DNA of 64,000 nt from Microbacteriaceae bacterium X2B (GCA_005502445.1 SCPB01000003.1:1-64000), one strand, 5' to 3'. Positions 33,336 through 42,653 are shown, counted from the first letter of the stretch. Notes: generated from the sequence alone by a model not told the origin. A program made the numbers and translations.

Positions 33336-33701
33336 GTGACCACGACGCGGCACCTCGACGCGATGCATCGCGTGGGCAAGGCTCTCGCCGACCCCACCCG
33401 ATCGCGCATCCTGCTCGCCTTGCTCGATGGCACCAGCTACCCTGCCGATCTCGTCCAGGTTCTCGCGCTGAGCAAACAGAGCGTGTCTAACCACCTCGCC
33501 TGCCTGCGCGACTGCGGCATCGTCGTGACCGAGCCGGAGGGGCGACGGGTTCGCTACGAGATCGCCGATCCCCGCCTGCGGCACGCCCTCCTCGACCTTC
33601 TCGGCGTCGTGCTCGCGGTCGACGACGATGCGGGATGCCACGCGGGTGCCATCATGCTCGGCGGCATCGACGGCGCGGTCGCGTGTTGCGAGGTGGCATG
33701 A
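33336..33701 (+). CDS. CmtR-like ArsR/SmtB metal-sensing repressor
   Basis: A 121-residue winged-helix regulator. The recognition helix is in ALSKQSVSNHLACLRDCG. Three cysteines, C56, C60 and C101, match in spacing the Cd(II)/Pb(II) site of Mycobacterium tuberculosis CmtR (Cys57, Cys61, Cys102), and two more cysteines end the protein (ACCEVA). The GTG start was chosen by alignment with CmtR. The following gene, a CDF transporter remnant, overlaps its stop by ATGA as an intact cognate exporter would. Confidence 0.88.
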   Translation: MTTTRHLDAMHRVGKALADPTRSRILLALLDGTSYPADLVQVLALSKQSVSNHLACLRDCGIVVTEPEGRRVRYEIADPRLRHALLDLLGVVLAVDDDAGCHAGAIMLGGIDGAVACCEVA

Positions 33702-33990
33702 GCATCACGACCGGTGCACGAATCCCTGAGTCGTCGTCAACGCGACGCTGTCGCTCGCCGGAGTGGTGGAGGCCGAGCCGAGTCCGGTCGGTGTCGTGCT
33801 CGCCTCGGTCAGCGTCGTCCTCATGTCCGTGCTGTCGATCGTGGAACGACGCACCGGGCGCGAACTCGGTTCGATCGGCGTCTTCGCCGTACGCGAGGGG
33901 ATCGAGGCCCGGAACGGCGACACCTGGGCCACTCCCGTCGGCGAACTCGTGGAGGATCGGACAGACGAGCATGACGACGACCGCTGCTGA
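33698..33990 (+). pseudogene. Remnant of a CmtR-linked CDF cation transporter
   Basis: Starts with ATG overlapping the cmtR stop, as in intact cmtR-transporter pairs, but only about nine initial codons survive. After a deletion and frame change the sequence reads VVNATLSLAGVV and VGVVLASVSVVLMSVLSIVERRTGRELGS, typical of the fourth and fifth helices of these transporters. It then jumps to VFAVREGIEA, the end of helix six, with about 45 residues missing. At least two internal deletions make a functional product impossible. Confidence 0.75.
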
Positions 33991-34005
33991 CGACCGGATG
34001 ACGAC

Positions 34006-34959
34006 GTGAACGACCACGACCACGCGTCGACGACCAATGGGCAGCGGCTGGCGATCGCCTTCGGGCTGACATCGACCGTGCTCGTCGCCGAGCTCATAGG
34101 CGCCGTCGTCACAGGCAGCCTCGCGCTCCTCATCGACGCCACCCACATGCTCACCGATGCCGCCGGGCTGCTCCTCGCACTGCTGACGGCACGCATCAGC
34201 GATCGGCCCGCTACGGCCAAACGCACCTGGGGGCTCAAGCGGGCGGAAGTGCTGGCGGCGACCGCGCAAGCGGCGGTGCTGCTCGGCGTCGGCATCTACG
34301 TGTTCGTGGAAGGCATTCAGCGGCTCTTCGCCCCGCCCGAGATCGCCTCGACCGAGCTCCTCGTCTTCGGCGTGATCGGACTGACCGCGAACGTGGCGTC
34401 GCTCCTCGTCCTGTCAGCCGGCCGAAAGGCGAACTTCAACATGCGAGCGGCGTTCCTGGAGGTGCTCAACGACGCACTCGGGTCGGTCGCAGTCATCGTG
34501 GCCGCCATCGTCATCGCCACGACGGGCTGGTACCAGGCCGATGCTGTGGTCGCCATGCTCATCGGTGTGCTCATCGTGCCGCGCACCCTCGGGCTGCTGC
34601 GGGAGACGGTAGAGGTGCTCCTGGAATCGGTGCCTCCGGGCACCGACCTCGAGGACGTCCGCCAGCACCTCCTCGACACGCCCCATGTGATCGAGGTGCA
34701 CGACCTCCACATCACCCAGATCGCGACCGGTCTGCCCGTCCTCACGGCCCATGTGGTGATCGAGGACGACTGCTTCCGCGACGGGCATGCCCCCGAGATC
34801 ACCGAACAACTGCAGCGGTGCGCCGCGGAGCACTTCGACATCCCGATCGCGCATTCGACTTTCCAGCTCGAACCCGCATCCGGGGCGGATTCGCACGGCG
34901 AACTGCACCGCCTCGCCCCGCCGATCTCTCAGCGAACTACGCCTACAGTGGAGTCCTGA
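34006..34959 (+). CDS. CDF-family cation efflux transporter (ZitB/CzcD-like)
   Basis: A 317-residue six-helix proton antiporter exporting Zn(II), Cd(II) or Co(II). The N-terminus has an HDH motif. The A-site pair is HxxxD in helix 2 (THMLTDAAG) and, in helix 5, EVLNDALGS, where Glu replaces the usual His while Asp is kept. A cytoplasmic C-terminal domain (HVIEVHDLHITQI) follows. It stands directly after the broken CDF gene and may have taken over its role under CmtR. The GTG start fits the length. Its TGA overlaps the ccsB ATG. Confidence 0.9.
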   Translation: MNDHDHASTTNGQRLAIAFGLTSTVLVAELIGAVVTGSLALLIDATHMLTDAAGLLLALLTARISDRPATAKRTWGLKRAEVLAATAQAAVLLGVGIYVFVEGIQRLFAPPEIASTELLVFGVIGLTANVASLLVLSAGRKANFNMRAAFLEVLNDALGSVAVIVAAIVIATTGWYQADAVVAMLIGVLIVPRTLGLLRETVEVLLESVPPGTDLEDVRQHLLDTPHVIEVHDLHITQIATGLPVLTAHVVIEDDCFRDGHAPEITEQLQRCAAEHFDIPIAHSTFQLEPASGADSHGELHRLAPPISQRTTPTVES

Positions 34960-35966
34960 TGGATAATCTCGTCGCTTATTCGCTCCTCGCCGTCTACTCG
35001 GCCATGGGCGTCTACACCGTTGCATTCGTCCTCTTCACGCTCGATCTCGCCCGACGATCGGCCGCGGCGCCCGCGTCACGTATCGCCAGGCCAGCAGCCT
35101 CGCTCGTCGGCGGATCGGGAGTGGTCGCCGTAGAAGGCGATGCCGCGAGACCGGGATCGGTGGCCGTGATCGAGAAGCCCGCCGCAGAATCAGATGCCGA
35201 GCCGAGCGAACCGACGGGCGCCACGCGCTACCAGAGAGCGGCCTACGCTCTCACGGTCATCGGCTGGCTGCTGCACTTCGCGGCCGTGGTCACGCGGGGC
35301 ATCGCGGCCGCGCGCGTGCCGTGGGTGAACATGTTCGAGTTCGGTCTGACCGCGACCGCGATGGGCATGGGCGTGTTCCTTCTCGTCACGCTGTGGAAGG
35401 ACGTCCGCTACCTCGGGGCGTACATCACCGGATTCACGTTGCTGGCGCTCGGCATCGTCACCGTCAACTTCTATGTCGACGTGGTTCCGCTGCCGCCCGC
35501 TCTCCAATCGGCCTGGCTCGTCATCCACGTTCTCGTCGCCTCGCTCGCGACCGGCTTCTTCGCCATCGGCGCAGGCCTGTCGATCATGCAGTTGCTGCGT
35601 ACTCGAGCGGCCGCCCGCGGTGCCGAGGGGCTGCGCTTCCTGCAGACGCTGCCGGGAGCATCCACGCTCGAATCCCTCGCCTACCGCGTCAACGTCGTCG
35701 GCTTCGTGTTCTGGACCTTCACCCTCATGGCGGGCGCGATCTGGGCCGAGCGCGCCTGGGGCCGCTACTGGGGCTGGGACACCAAGGAGGTCTGGACATT
35801 CATCATCTGGACCCTCTTCGCCGGCTACATCCACGCTCGCGCCACGCGCGGCTGGCGCGGCTCGAGGTCTGCCTGGCTCGCGATCATCGGGTTCAGCGCC
35901 GTGATCTTCAACTTCACGGTCGTCAACCTCTTCTTCAAAGGCCTGCACGCGTACAGCGGGCTCTGA
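34959..35966 (+). CDS. ccsB: Cytochrome c biogenesis protein CcsB/ResC (CcsA family)
   Basis: A 335-residue System II haem exporter/lyase partner of ResB. The tryptophan-rich haem motif reads WGWDTKEVWTF, with flanking conserved histidines (LLHFAAVVTRG, VIHVLVA, YIHARATRG). Helix 1 is followed by a non-conserved, Ala/Glu-rich cytosolic loop (about residues 35-90). It is separated from resB by the metal segment and now overlaps the CDF gene by one base. Confidence 0.93.
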   Translation: MDNLVAYSLLAVYSAMGVYTVAFVLFTLDLARRSAAAPASRIARPAASLVGGSGVVAVEGDAARPGSVAVIEKPAAESDAEPSEPTGATRYQRAAYALTVIGWLLHFAAVVTRGIAAARVPWVNMFEFGLTATAMGMGVFLLVTLWKDVRYLGAYITGFTLLALGIVTVNFYVDVVPLPPALQSAWLVIHVLVASLATGFFAIGAGLSIMQLLRTRAAARGAEGLRFLQTLPGASTLESLAYRVNVVGFVFWTFTLMAGAIWAERAWGRYWGWDTKEVWTFIIWTLFAGYIHARATRGWRGSRSAWLAIIGFSAVIFNFTVVNLFFKGLHAYSGL

Positions 35967-35992
35967 GCGGGCGGGCCCGCGGGCCCCGCTGG

Positions 35993-37000
35993 CTAGAGCC
36001 GGGCGGCCCCGAGCAGAGCGCGGCACCGTGCGAGCCGATCCCTCCACCACTGCGCGCGCGGCGCGGGGGAAGCGAGCCGACGGAGGGCATCCTCGTCGAC
36101 GGAGGCGCGCCCCGCTCCGATCGCGCCGCCGACCGGCACGACGGGCCTCGCCGTGACATCGTCGCCGAGCAGCGCGCCCGTGCCGAGACCGCAGTCGTAG
36201 TCGAGCTCGGGCAGGCGTGCGGCGAGGGCCGCGCCCATCGCGAGGCCGACGCTCGTGTCGAGCGCGCTCGAGACCACCGCGGGCAGCCCGGCGGCGGCGA
36301 CGATCGCAAGCGCGCGGTCGACGCCTCCGAGCGGCGCGGCCTTGATGACGAGCAGGTCGGCGGCCTCGGCGCGGGCGACGGCGAGCGGGTCGGCGGCGCG
36401 GCGCACGCTCTCGTCGGCGGCCACCAGCACGTCGATGCGGTGGATGCGCCGGCGCAGCTCGGCGAGCTCGTCGATCGTCGCGCACGGCTGCTCGACGTAT
36501 TCGAGGTCGAACTGCTCGAGAGCGCGCACGGCGTGCTCGGCCTCGTCGAGATTCCAGGCGCCGTTCGCGTCGAGCCGGATGCGCCCCTCCGCCCCGATGA
36601 GCCGCCGAGTCTCGCGCACCCGCTCGACGTCGTCGGCGAGGGTCTGGCCGCGCTCGGCGACCTTGATCTTCACCGTGCGGCAGCCGTCGAATCGGGCGAG
36701 CACGGCCTCGATGCGGTCGGGGGCGACAGCGGGCAGCGTCGCATTGACGGGGATGCTCGCCCGCCGCTCGACCGCGCTCGAGTCGCGCCAGCCGTAGTCG
36801 AGGGCCGCCGCGAGCCACGTCGCGGCCTCGGCGTCTCCGTACTCGGGGAAGGGGCTGAACTCGCTCCACCCGGCCGGGCCGCGCAGCAGCACGGCCTCGC
36901 GCACCTCGACGCCGCGGAACCGCGTCGTCAGGGGAACCGACACCACGGCGGCGACGCTCAGCACCTCGTCGAGCGCCGGCAGAGCATCCTGACCCGTCAT
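35993..37000 (-). CDS. menC: o-Succinylbenzoate synthase
   Basis: Dehydrates SHCHC to o-succinylbenzoate in menaquinone synthesis. The 335-residue enolase-superfamily protein has the catalytic KxK (VKIKVAE), metal ligands in DANGAW, EQP and DES, and the second lysine in LLVIKAAPLGG. It is divergent from menB, with an inverted repeat in the 179-base gap. Confidence 0.93.
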   Translation of the reverse strand: MTGQDALPALDEVLSVAAVVSVPLTTRFRGVEVREAVLLRGPAGWSEFSPFPEYGDAEAATWLAAALDYGWRDSSAVERRASIPVNATLPAVAPDRIEAVLARFDGCRTVKIKVAERGQTLADDVERVRETRRLIGAEGRIRLDANGAWNLDEAEHAVRALEQFDLEYVEQPCATIDELAELRRRIHRIDVLVAADESVRRAADPLAVARAEAADLLVIKAAPLGGVDRALAIVAAAGLPAVVSSALDTSVGLAMGAALAARLPELDYDCGLGTGALLGDDVTARPVVPVGGAIGAGRASVDEDALRRLASPAPRAQWWRDRLARCRALLGAARL

Positions 37001-37030
37001 GCGCTCAGTCTGCCCGCTTCCGTTCGCCGT

Positions 37031-37108
37031 TCAGGAAACGGCGTGACCGAGGCGCCGAGTTGCGGCGTGTCGGACCCGCACCGGGCGCCAACGACACGAG
37101 TTTCCTGA
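37031..37108. repeat. Inverted repeat in the menC-menB divergent spacer
   Basis: TCAGGAAAC (37031-37039) and GTTTCCTGA (37100-37108) are exact complements 60 bases apart. The site is in the divergent promoter region, so it could be regulatory rather than a terminator. Confidence 0.5.
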
Positions 37109-37179
37109 TCCGCGAACACGGGCGGTTCGGGCGAGTGCGCTCGGGGCCGCGCCGAGGGCCGCGCGCGTAGGCTGGCGGC

Positions 37180-38103
37180 ATGGCCGACGCCCCGACCGAA
37201 TCCGTCTCCGAGCTGTTCGACGCCGCGCGGTGGCGGCCTGTCGCGGGCTTCGAGTCCTTCACCGACGTCACCTACCACCACGACGCGAGCGGGCGCATCG
37301 CGCGCGTCGCGTTCGACCGGCCGGAGGTGCGCAACGCCTTCCGCCCGCACACGGTCGACGAGCTGTACCGCGCCCTCGACGACGCGCGCCAGAACCCGCG
37401 CATCGGAGTGGTGCTGCTGACCGGCAACGGCCCGAGCGCGAAGGACGGCGGGTGGGCGTTCAGCTCGGGCGGCGACCAGCGCATCCGCGGGCGGGGCGGG
37501 TACCAGTACGCAGAAGGCGAGACGGCCGAGTCGGTCGACCCGGCGCGCGCATCGAGGCTCCACATCCTCGAGGTGCAGCGCCTCATCCGCTTCATGCCTA
37601 AGGTCGTCATCGCGGTCGTGCCCGGCTGGGCCGCGGGCGGCGGGCACTCGCTGCACGTCGTGTGCGATCTGACGATCGCGAGCGCCGAGCACGCGCGCTT
37701 CAAGCAGACCGACGCCGACGTCGGCAGCTTCGACGCGGGCTACGGCAGCGCCTACTTCGCCAAGCAGGTGGGGCAGAAGGTCGCGCGCGAGGTGTTCTTC
37801 CTCGCCCGCGAGTACGACGCCCGGCGCGCGTACGAGATGGGCACCGTGAACGCGGTCGTGCCGCACGCCGAGCTCGAGAGCACGGCCATCGACTGGGCCG
37901 AGACGATCCTCACCAAGAGTCCCACGGCCATCCGGATGCTCAAATACGCGATGAACCTCACCGATGACGGAATGGTCGGCCAGCAGCTCTTCGCCGGCGA
38001 GGCGACGCGGCTCGCGTATGGCACCGACGAGGCCGTCGAGGGCCGCGATGCCTTCCTGCAGAAGCGCGCGCCCGACTGGTCGCCGTTCCCCTGGCAGTAC
38101 TGA
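37180..38103 (+). CDS. menB: 1,4-Dihydroxy-2-naphthoyl-CoA synthase
   Basis: Cyclises o-succinylbenzoyl-CoA. The 307-residue crotonase-fold protein has the MenB-specific long N-terminus, the oxyanion segment SGGDQRIRG (around 100), VPGWAAGGGHSLHVVCDLTIA (around 150) and the C-terminal SPTAIRMLKYAMNL ... EGRDAFLQKR. It is followed by an inverted repeat and menE. Confidence 0.96.
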   Translation: MADAPTESVSELFDAARWRPVAGFESFTDVTYHHDASGRIARVAFDRPEVRNAFRPHTVDELYRALDDARQNPRIGVVLLTGNGPSAKDGGWAFSSGGDQRIRGRGGYQYAEGETAESVDPARASRLHILEVQRLIRFMPKVVIAVVPGWAAGGGHSLHVVCDLTIASAEHARFKQTDADVGSFDAGYGSAYFAKQVGQKVAREVFFLAREYDARRAYEMGTVNAVVPHAELESTAIDWAETILTKSPTAIRMLKYAMNLTDDGMVGQQLFAGEATRLAYGTDEAVEGRDAFLQKRAPDWSPFPWQY

Positions 38104-38156
38104 GCCCCGATCGCCGCCGCCCACCCGTCGTGCGCTCGGCACCCGCGCGCACGCGG

Positions 38157-38218
38157 CGCAGATTCGTCACCGGTTGCGCGAGCCGACGAATACCGCGACG
38201 ACCAGCGACGAATCTGCG
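38157..38218. repeat. 12-base inverted repeat between menB and menE
   Basis: CGCAGATTCGTC (38157-38168) and GACGAATCTGCG (38207-38218) are exact complements with 38 bases between. GACGAAT also occurs inside the loop (about 38184-38190), giving an alternative partner for the left arm. No T-run follows. Confidence 0.65.
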
Positions 38219-38300
38219 GACCGAGGCGCATCCCGTGGCCCGCGATGCGCAGCGCACGCCCCGAGACCTCGAACACAGCCGCGCGCGCTACCGTGGCAGC

Positions 38301-39437
38301 ATGACCCGCCCCCTCGCCGTCGTCGACTCGGGCGACTCGCTCGCCTGCCTCGTCCGCCTCCGCGACGCGCTCGACGGCGAGGGGCCCGCGGTGCTGTTCC
38401 GCGGCGGCGGCGTCAACCCCGTGGCGACGGCGCCGCTCGAGGTCGAGAAGCGCATCGCGCTCGTGGTCGAGACGAGCGGGTCGACGGGAACCCCGAAGCG
38501 CGTCGCCCTGAGCGCCGACGCCCTGCTCGCGAGCGCCGCGGCGTCGAACGGGGCCCTCGGCGAACCGGGGCAGTGGCTGCTGGCCCTCCCGGTGCACTAC
38601 ATCGCGGGCATCAACGTGCTCGCGCGCTCGCTCGCGACCGGTGTGAACCCGGTGTCCGTCGCGCCGGGCCGCATGGACGCCCGCACGGTGCTCGACGCCG
38701 TCGCGCGCATGACCGAGAAGGTGCGGCTCACGGCGCTCGTCCCCGCCCAGCTCGGTCGCCTGCTCGACGAGGCCGATGAGGATGCGGCCCTCCGCGACGC
38801 CCTCGCCGGTTTCTCCCGCATCCTGGTCGGGGGGCAGGCGACACCCACGCCGCTCGTCGACCGCGCCCGGGCCCACGGCTGGCGCATCACCCGCACCTAC
38901 GGCTCGAGCGAGACCTGCGGCGGCGTGGTGTACGACGGCCGGCCGATCGGCCAGTCGACGGTGCGCATCGTCGACGGGCGCATCGAGCTCGGCGGCCCGA
39001 CGCTCGCCGAGTACTACCTGGGCGATCCGGAGCGCACGGCGCGCACCTTCGTCGAGCACGACGAGCACCGCTGGTACCGCACCGACGATGCGGGCGAACT
39101 CGTCGACGGCGTGCTGCGCGTCACGGGCCGCATCGACGACCGCATCGTGAGCGGCGGGGTCAAGGTGCGTCTCGGTGATGTCGAGCGCGTCGTGCGCGAG
39201 CAGCCGGGCCTCGCCGATGCGGTCGTTGTCGCCGGTCCGCACCCGGAGTGGGGCGAGGTGCCCGTGGCCGTCACGACCGGGCACCCCGATCTCGTCGCGC
39301 TGCGCCGCAGCGTCGGAGCCGTGCTCGGCCCCGAGGCGCGCCCCGACCGCGTGCTCACGATCGCCGAGCTGCCGCTGCTGTCATCGGGCAAGCCCGACCG
39401 GCTCGCCATCGCCGCGCTCGTCGCCGCCCGCGGCTGA
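38301..39437 (+). CDS. menE: o-Succinylbenzoate-CoA ligase
   Basis: Activates o-succinylbenzoate with ATP and CoA. The 378-residue AMP-forming ligase is short, as in actinobacterial MenE. Visible motifs: phosphate loop TSGSTGTPKR (near 64), LPVHYIAGINVLARSL, TYGSSETCGG, YRTDDAGEL and the C-terminal LSSGKPDRLA with the catalytic lysine. It lies between menB and menA on the same strand. Confidence 0.94.
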   Translation: MTRPLAVVDSGDSLACLVRLRDALDGEGPAVLFRGGGVNPVATAPLEVEKRIALVVETSGSTGTPKRVALSADALLASAAASNGALGEPGQWLLALPVHYIAGINVLARSLATGVNPVSVAPGRMDARTVLDAVARMTEKVRLTALVPAQLGRLLDEADEDAALRDALAGFSRILVGGQATPTPLVDRARAHGWRITRTYGSSETCGGVVYDGRPIGQSTVRIVDGRIELGGPTLAEYYLGDPERTARTFVEHDEHRWYRTDDAGELVDGVLRVTGRIDDRIVSGGVKVRLGDVERVVREQPGLADAVVVAGPHPEWGEVPVAVTTGHPDLVALRRSVGAVLGPEARPDRVLTIAELPLLSSGKPDRLAIAALVAARG

Positions 39438-39469
39438 GCGGGCCCGGCGGCGTCACTAGAATCGCGACC

Positions 39470-40441
39470 GTGGCGAACCCCCCGAAGAAGAGCGCGAAGA
39501 GCCCCGCGAAGAAAACCACCGGCAGGCCCCGGAGCGCAGCCGCGCGCAGCGGCAACCCGGCGGCGGCACCCCGCGCGACCGCGCGCGACTGGATAGCCGG
39601 AGCCCGGCTGCGCACCCTCAGCCTCGCCGTCGCGCCCGTCGCACTCGGCACGGCCGTCGCCTTCGTCACCGCCGGCTACCATCTCGCGCTCGCCCTGCTC
39701 TGCCTCGCGGTCGCCGTCCTCCTGCAGGTCGGCGTCAACTACGCCAACGACTACTCCGACGGCGTGCGCGGCACCGACGCCCACCGAGTGGGGCCGAGCC
39801 GACTCACGGGTTCGGGTGCCGCCGCCCCGCGCACGGTGCTGACCGTCGCGCTGACGTTCTTCGCCCTGGGCGCGCTCGCGGGCCTCGCCGTGACCGTTCT
39901 GAGCGGCCACTACTGGTTGCTCGCGGTCGGCGCGCTCGCGCTCGTGGCGGCCTGGTTCTACACCGGCGGCCGGCGTCCGTACGGCTACGCGGGTCTCGGC
40001 GAGCTCGTCGCGTTCGTGTTCTTCGGCCTCGTCGCGACGGTCGGCACGACCTACGTGCAGATCGCCGACGCGCCTCTTGACGCGATCCTGGCCGGCGTCA
40101 TCGCGGGGCTCTTCGCGGCCGCCGTCATGCTCGTCAACAACATCCGCGATCGTGGTCAGGATGCCCGGGTCGGCAAGAAGACGCTCGCCGTGCGGCTGGG
40201 CGATCGGCCGGCCCGCATCCTCTTCGCACTGCTGCTCGTCGGCGCCTACGGCGTGCTGGTCTGGTTCGCCCTGCTGTACGTCTGGGCACCGTTCGTGTAC
40301 TTCACACTGTTGATCAGCGTGCCCGCGATCGTCATCGTGCTGTTCGCGACGACGGCGGCCGAGCTCGTGCTCGCGCTCAAGCTCACCTCGCTCGCGGCGC
40401 TGCTGACCGGGCTCGGTCTCGCGGCGGCGATCGCCTTCTAG
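39470..40441 (+). CDS. menA: 1,4-Dihydroxy-2-naphthoate polyprenyltransferase
   Basis: Membrane prenyltransferase joining DHNA to a polyprenyl chain. The 323-residue protein has about eight helices and the UbiA-family motifs NDYSDGVRGTD (first Asp-rich loop) and NNIRDRGQD (second). A Lys/Pro-rich N-terminal tail (about 35 residues) precedes helix 1. The GTG start is 32 bases after menE. Confidence 0.95.
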   Translation: MANPPKKSAKSPAKKTTGRPRSAAARSGNPAAAPRATARDWIAGARLRTLSLAVAPVALGTAVAFVTAGYHLALALLCLAVAVLLQVGVNYANDYSDGVRGTDAHRVGPSRLTGSGAAAPRTVLTVALTFFALGALAGLAVTVLSGHYWLLAVGALALVAAWFYTGGRRPYGYAGLGELVAFVFFGLVATVGTTYVQIADAPLDAILAGVIAGLFAAAVMLVNNIRDRGQDARVGKKTLAVRLGDRPARILFALLLVGAYGVLVWFALLYVWAPFVYFTLLISVPAIVIVLFATTAAELVLALKLTSLAALLTGLGLAAAIAF

Positions 40442-40453
40442 GCTCGACACGAG

Positions 40454-40487
40454 AGAGGCCGGGCTCCCCACGGAGAGCCCGGCCTCT
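40454..40487. terminator. Strong bidirectional hairpin after menA
   Basis: Perfect 13-base arms (AGAGGCCGGGCTC and its complement) around an 8-base loop, between convergent menA and the PepSY-like gene. CTGTCTTAT follows instead of a clear T-run. Confidence 0.8.
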
Positions 40488-40499
40488 GATCCTGTCTTA

Positions 40500-41009
40500 T
40501 CAGTCGTCGGCGGTCTCGCCGTCCGTCTGCTGCGGGTCCTCCGAGCTCTGGTCGCCGTCCGCCGTTTCGGCGTCGTCGTCCGACTCCCCGTCCGAGTCCG
40601 CCTCCTGGCCGAGCACGTCGCCGGTGCCGGCGTCGATCGTCACCTCGACGACCGACCCGTCCGGCGTGGTGACCTCCACGCCGTACACGACGTACCCGTT
40701 CTCGTTCTCCAGCTCTGCGGTGCCCGCGGTGCCCGGCACGTCGCTGACGGCCGCCGCCTCCGCCTGAGCGGGAGTGACGGTGGCGAGCGACTCGAGTGCT
40801 GCGGACTCCTCCGCCTCCGAGCTCGCGCCCTCCGTCGCGTCGTCCTGCTCCGCGGGGGCCGAAACGGAACCGGTGTACGAGGGCTCCTGCGATTCCCCAC
40901 CGCCTCCTGTCCCCGCGTTCGCACCGGCTGCCATCGCGACACCCGCGCCGCCGAGCGCGAGCACGGCGGTCAGAGCGCCGATCAGGGCGATTCGCTTGTT
41001 CTTGATCAT
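40500..41009 (-). CDS. PepSY-domain-like secreted protein
   Basis: A 169-residue exported protein. An N-terminal signal (RIALIGALTAVLALGGAGVAMA) is followed by a Ser/Glu/Gly-rich linker, then a PepSY-like unit (TPAQAEAAA ... YGVEVTTPDGSVVEVTIDAGTGDVLG) and a very acidic tail. PepSY domains are thought to modulate proteases or bind to partner proteins outside the cell. AGGGAG precedes the ATG. It is divergent from a sensor kinase gene and is a plausible target or input of that system. Confidence 0.8.
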   Translation of the reverse strand: MIKNKRIALIGALTAVLALGGAGVAMAAGANAGTGGGGESQEPSYTGSVSAPAEQDDATEGASSEAEESAALESLATVTPAQAEAAAVSDVPGTAGTAELENENGYVVYGVEVTTPDGSVVEVTIDAGTGDVLGQEADSDGESDDDAETADGDQSSEDPQQTDGETADD

Positions 41010-41170
41010 GGTGACTCCCTTTCGTTTCGTCAGTCGGATCACGAGGGTCGTGATGGATCTGGTGAATGCGCTCATCGTGATCGACCGGCACTGTGGCGAG
41101 TCTGAGCGATCCTGAGACCCTTCTCAGCCGTGGCCATGTGCGGTTGCCCGTCGCGCGCTACAGTGCGCGA

Positions 41171-42610
41171 ATGACGCATGAGGCCCTCGACGTTCTCGAT
41201 GGCGACCGGCCATCCGGTCGTCGCGGGCGATGGGCGCGCGTGGGAGTTCGAGGACGCTCGACGCTCGCGGCGACCGTCGTCGTCTCGCTCGCGCTCATCG
41301 CCGGTTCGCTCGCACTCCTCGTCCTGCTCGAGCGCGCTCTCACGGAGTCGATCGACTCGGTCGTGGTGGATCGCGCCCGCTCGCTCGCCACCGAAATCGA
41401 AGTGCAGCAGCCATCGCCGACTCTGCCGGAGGGGGCGGCCGCGCTTCGAGAGGCCGTAGCCGCCACAGCGCGGCCCGGGGTCGTCGTGCAGATACTGTCA
41501 CCGGCGGGGGAGATCATCGCGGAGTCCGGCGACATCGACGGCGAGCAGCCGCTCGCCAACCCGGCGAGGGAGGGGGGCCGGTTCGTCCGTACCGACGGGG
41601 TCGTCCCCGTCGACGACGAGAACCTCTTCCGCATCATCAGCCTCGGGGTCTCTCGCAATGGCGGCGTGTACACGGTGGTCGCCGCGCAATCCCTCGCCGG
41701 GGTGTCGGTCGGCGTCGGCTCGGTCGCCGTCATACTGCTCGTGGGCGTGCCGATCCTGGCGCTGCTCGTCGCGGCGGCCACCTACGTCTTCGTGGGCCGG
41801 GCCCTGCGCCCCGTCGAGCAGATGCGGGCGACGGCGGCGAAGATCGGGGCGAGCGATCTCTCTCACCGTGTGCCCGTCCCGGAATCGAGCGACGTGGTCG
41901 GCCGGCTCGCCGTGACGATGAACCGGATGCTGGATCGGCTGCAGTCCTCCCAGGTCGCGCAGCGGAGGTTCGTCTCCGACGCGAGCCACGAGCTCCGCAG
42001 CCCGATCGCGTCACTCCGCGCGCTCGCCGAGGTGTCGCTCGCCCACCCCGACGACGCCGAGCTGCCTCGGGTCGCAGGAGGAGTCCTCGACGAGACCCTC
42101 CGTCTCGAACGCCTCGTCGGCGACCTCCTGCTGCTCGCCCGTGCCGACGAGCGAGGGCTGCGCGGCGCGAACGACGTGGTCGACCTCGATGAGATCCTCC
42201 GTGCCGAGGTGGTTCGGCTCCGCACGACGACGGGCCTGCGCGTCGAGGCCGATGCGGTCGCGGTGCAGGTTCCCGGCAGCGGCGCGCAGCTCGCGCAGCT
42301 CGTGCGCAACCTCGTCGACAATGCGGCGAGGCACGCGAGAGGCACCATCGGTCTGACGCTGCGTCGCCAGGGTTCGCTCGCCGTGCTGGAGGTCAGCGAC
42401 GACGGTCGCGGCATCCCGCCGCAGGATCGGGAGCGCATCTTCGACAGATTCGTGAGGCTCGACGAGAGCCGCCAGCGCGCCGACGGGGGAACCGGCCTCG
42501 GGCTCGCGATCGTCCGCGAGATCGCTCGCGCGCATCAGGGGAGCGTCGTCGTGGCAGGCGACCCCGACCGCACCGTCTTCCGCGTCACGCTCCCCGCGGG
42601 CGGTGCGTGA
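41171..42610 (+). CDS. Two-component sensor histidine kinase
   Basis: A 479-residue membrane kinase: helix 1 (STLAATVVVSLALIAGSLALLVLL), an extracytoplasmic domain of about 110 residues, helix 2 (VAVILLVGVPILALLVAAATYVFVG), HAMP, HisKA with the phospho-His H273 in SDASHELRSP, and HATPase with N box (LVDNAARHA), DDGRGIPP and GGTGLGLAI. The signal is unknown. The probable response regulator gene is convergent 43 bases away, not in the same operon. Confidence 0.92.
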   Translation: MTHEALDVLDGDRPSGRRGRWARVGVRGRSTLAATVVVSLALIAGSLALLVLLERALTESIDSVVVDRARSLATEIEVQQPSPTLPEGAAALREAVAATARPGVVVQILSPAGEIIAESGDIDGEQPLANPAREGGRFVRTDGVVPVDDENLFRIISLGVSRNGGVYTVVAAQSLAGVSVGVGSVAVILLVGVPILALLVAAATYVFVGRALRPVEQMRATAAKIGASDLSHRVPVPESSDVVGRLAVTMNRMLDRLQSSQVAQRRFVSDASHELRSPIASLRALAEVSLAHPDDAELPRVAGGVLDETLRLERLVGDLLLLARADERGLRGANDVVDLDEILRAEVVRLRTTTGLRVEADAVAVQVPGSGAQLAQLVRNLVDNAARHARGTIGLTLRRQGSLAVLEVSDDGRGIPPQDRERIFDRFVRLDESRQRADGGTGLGLAIVREIARAHQGSVVVAGDPDRTVFRVTLPAGGA

Positions 42611-42653
42611 CCGAGGGCCGGCAGGGCCCCGTGCAGACCCACCGGTTGAGACG

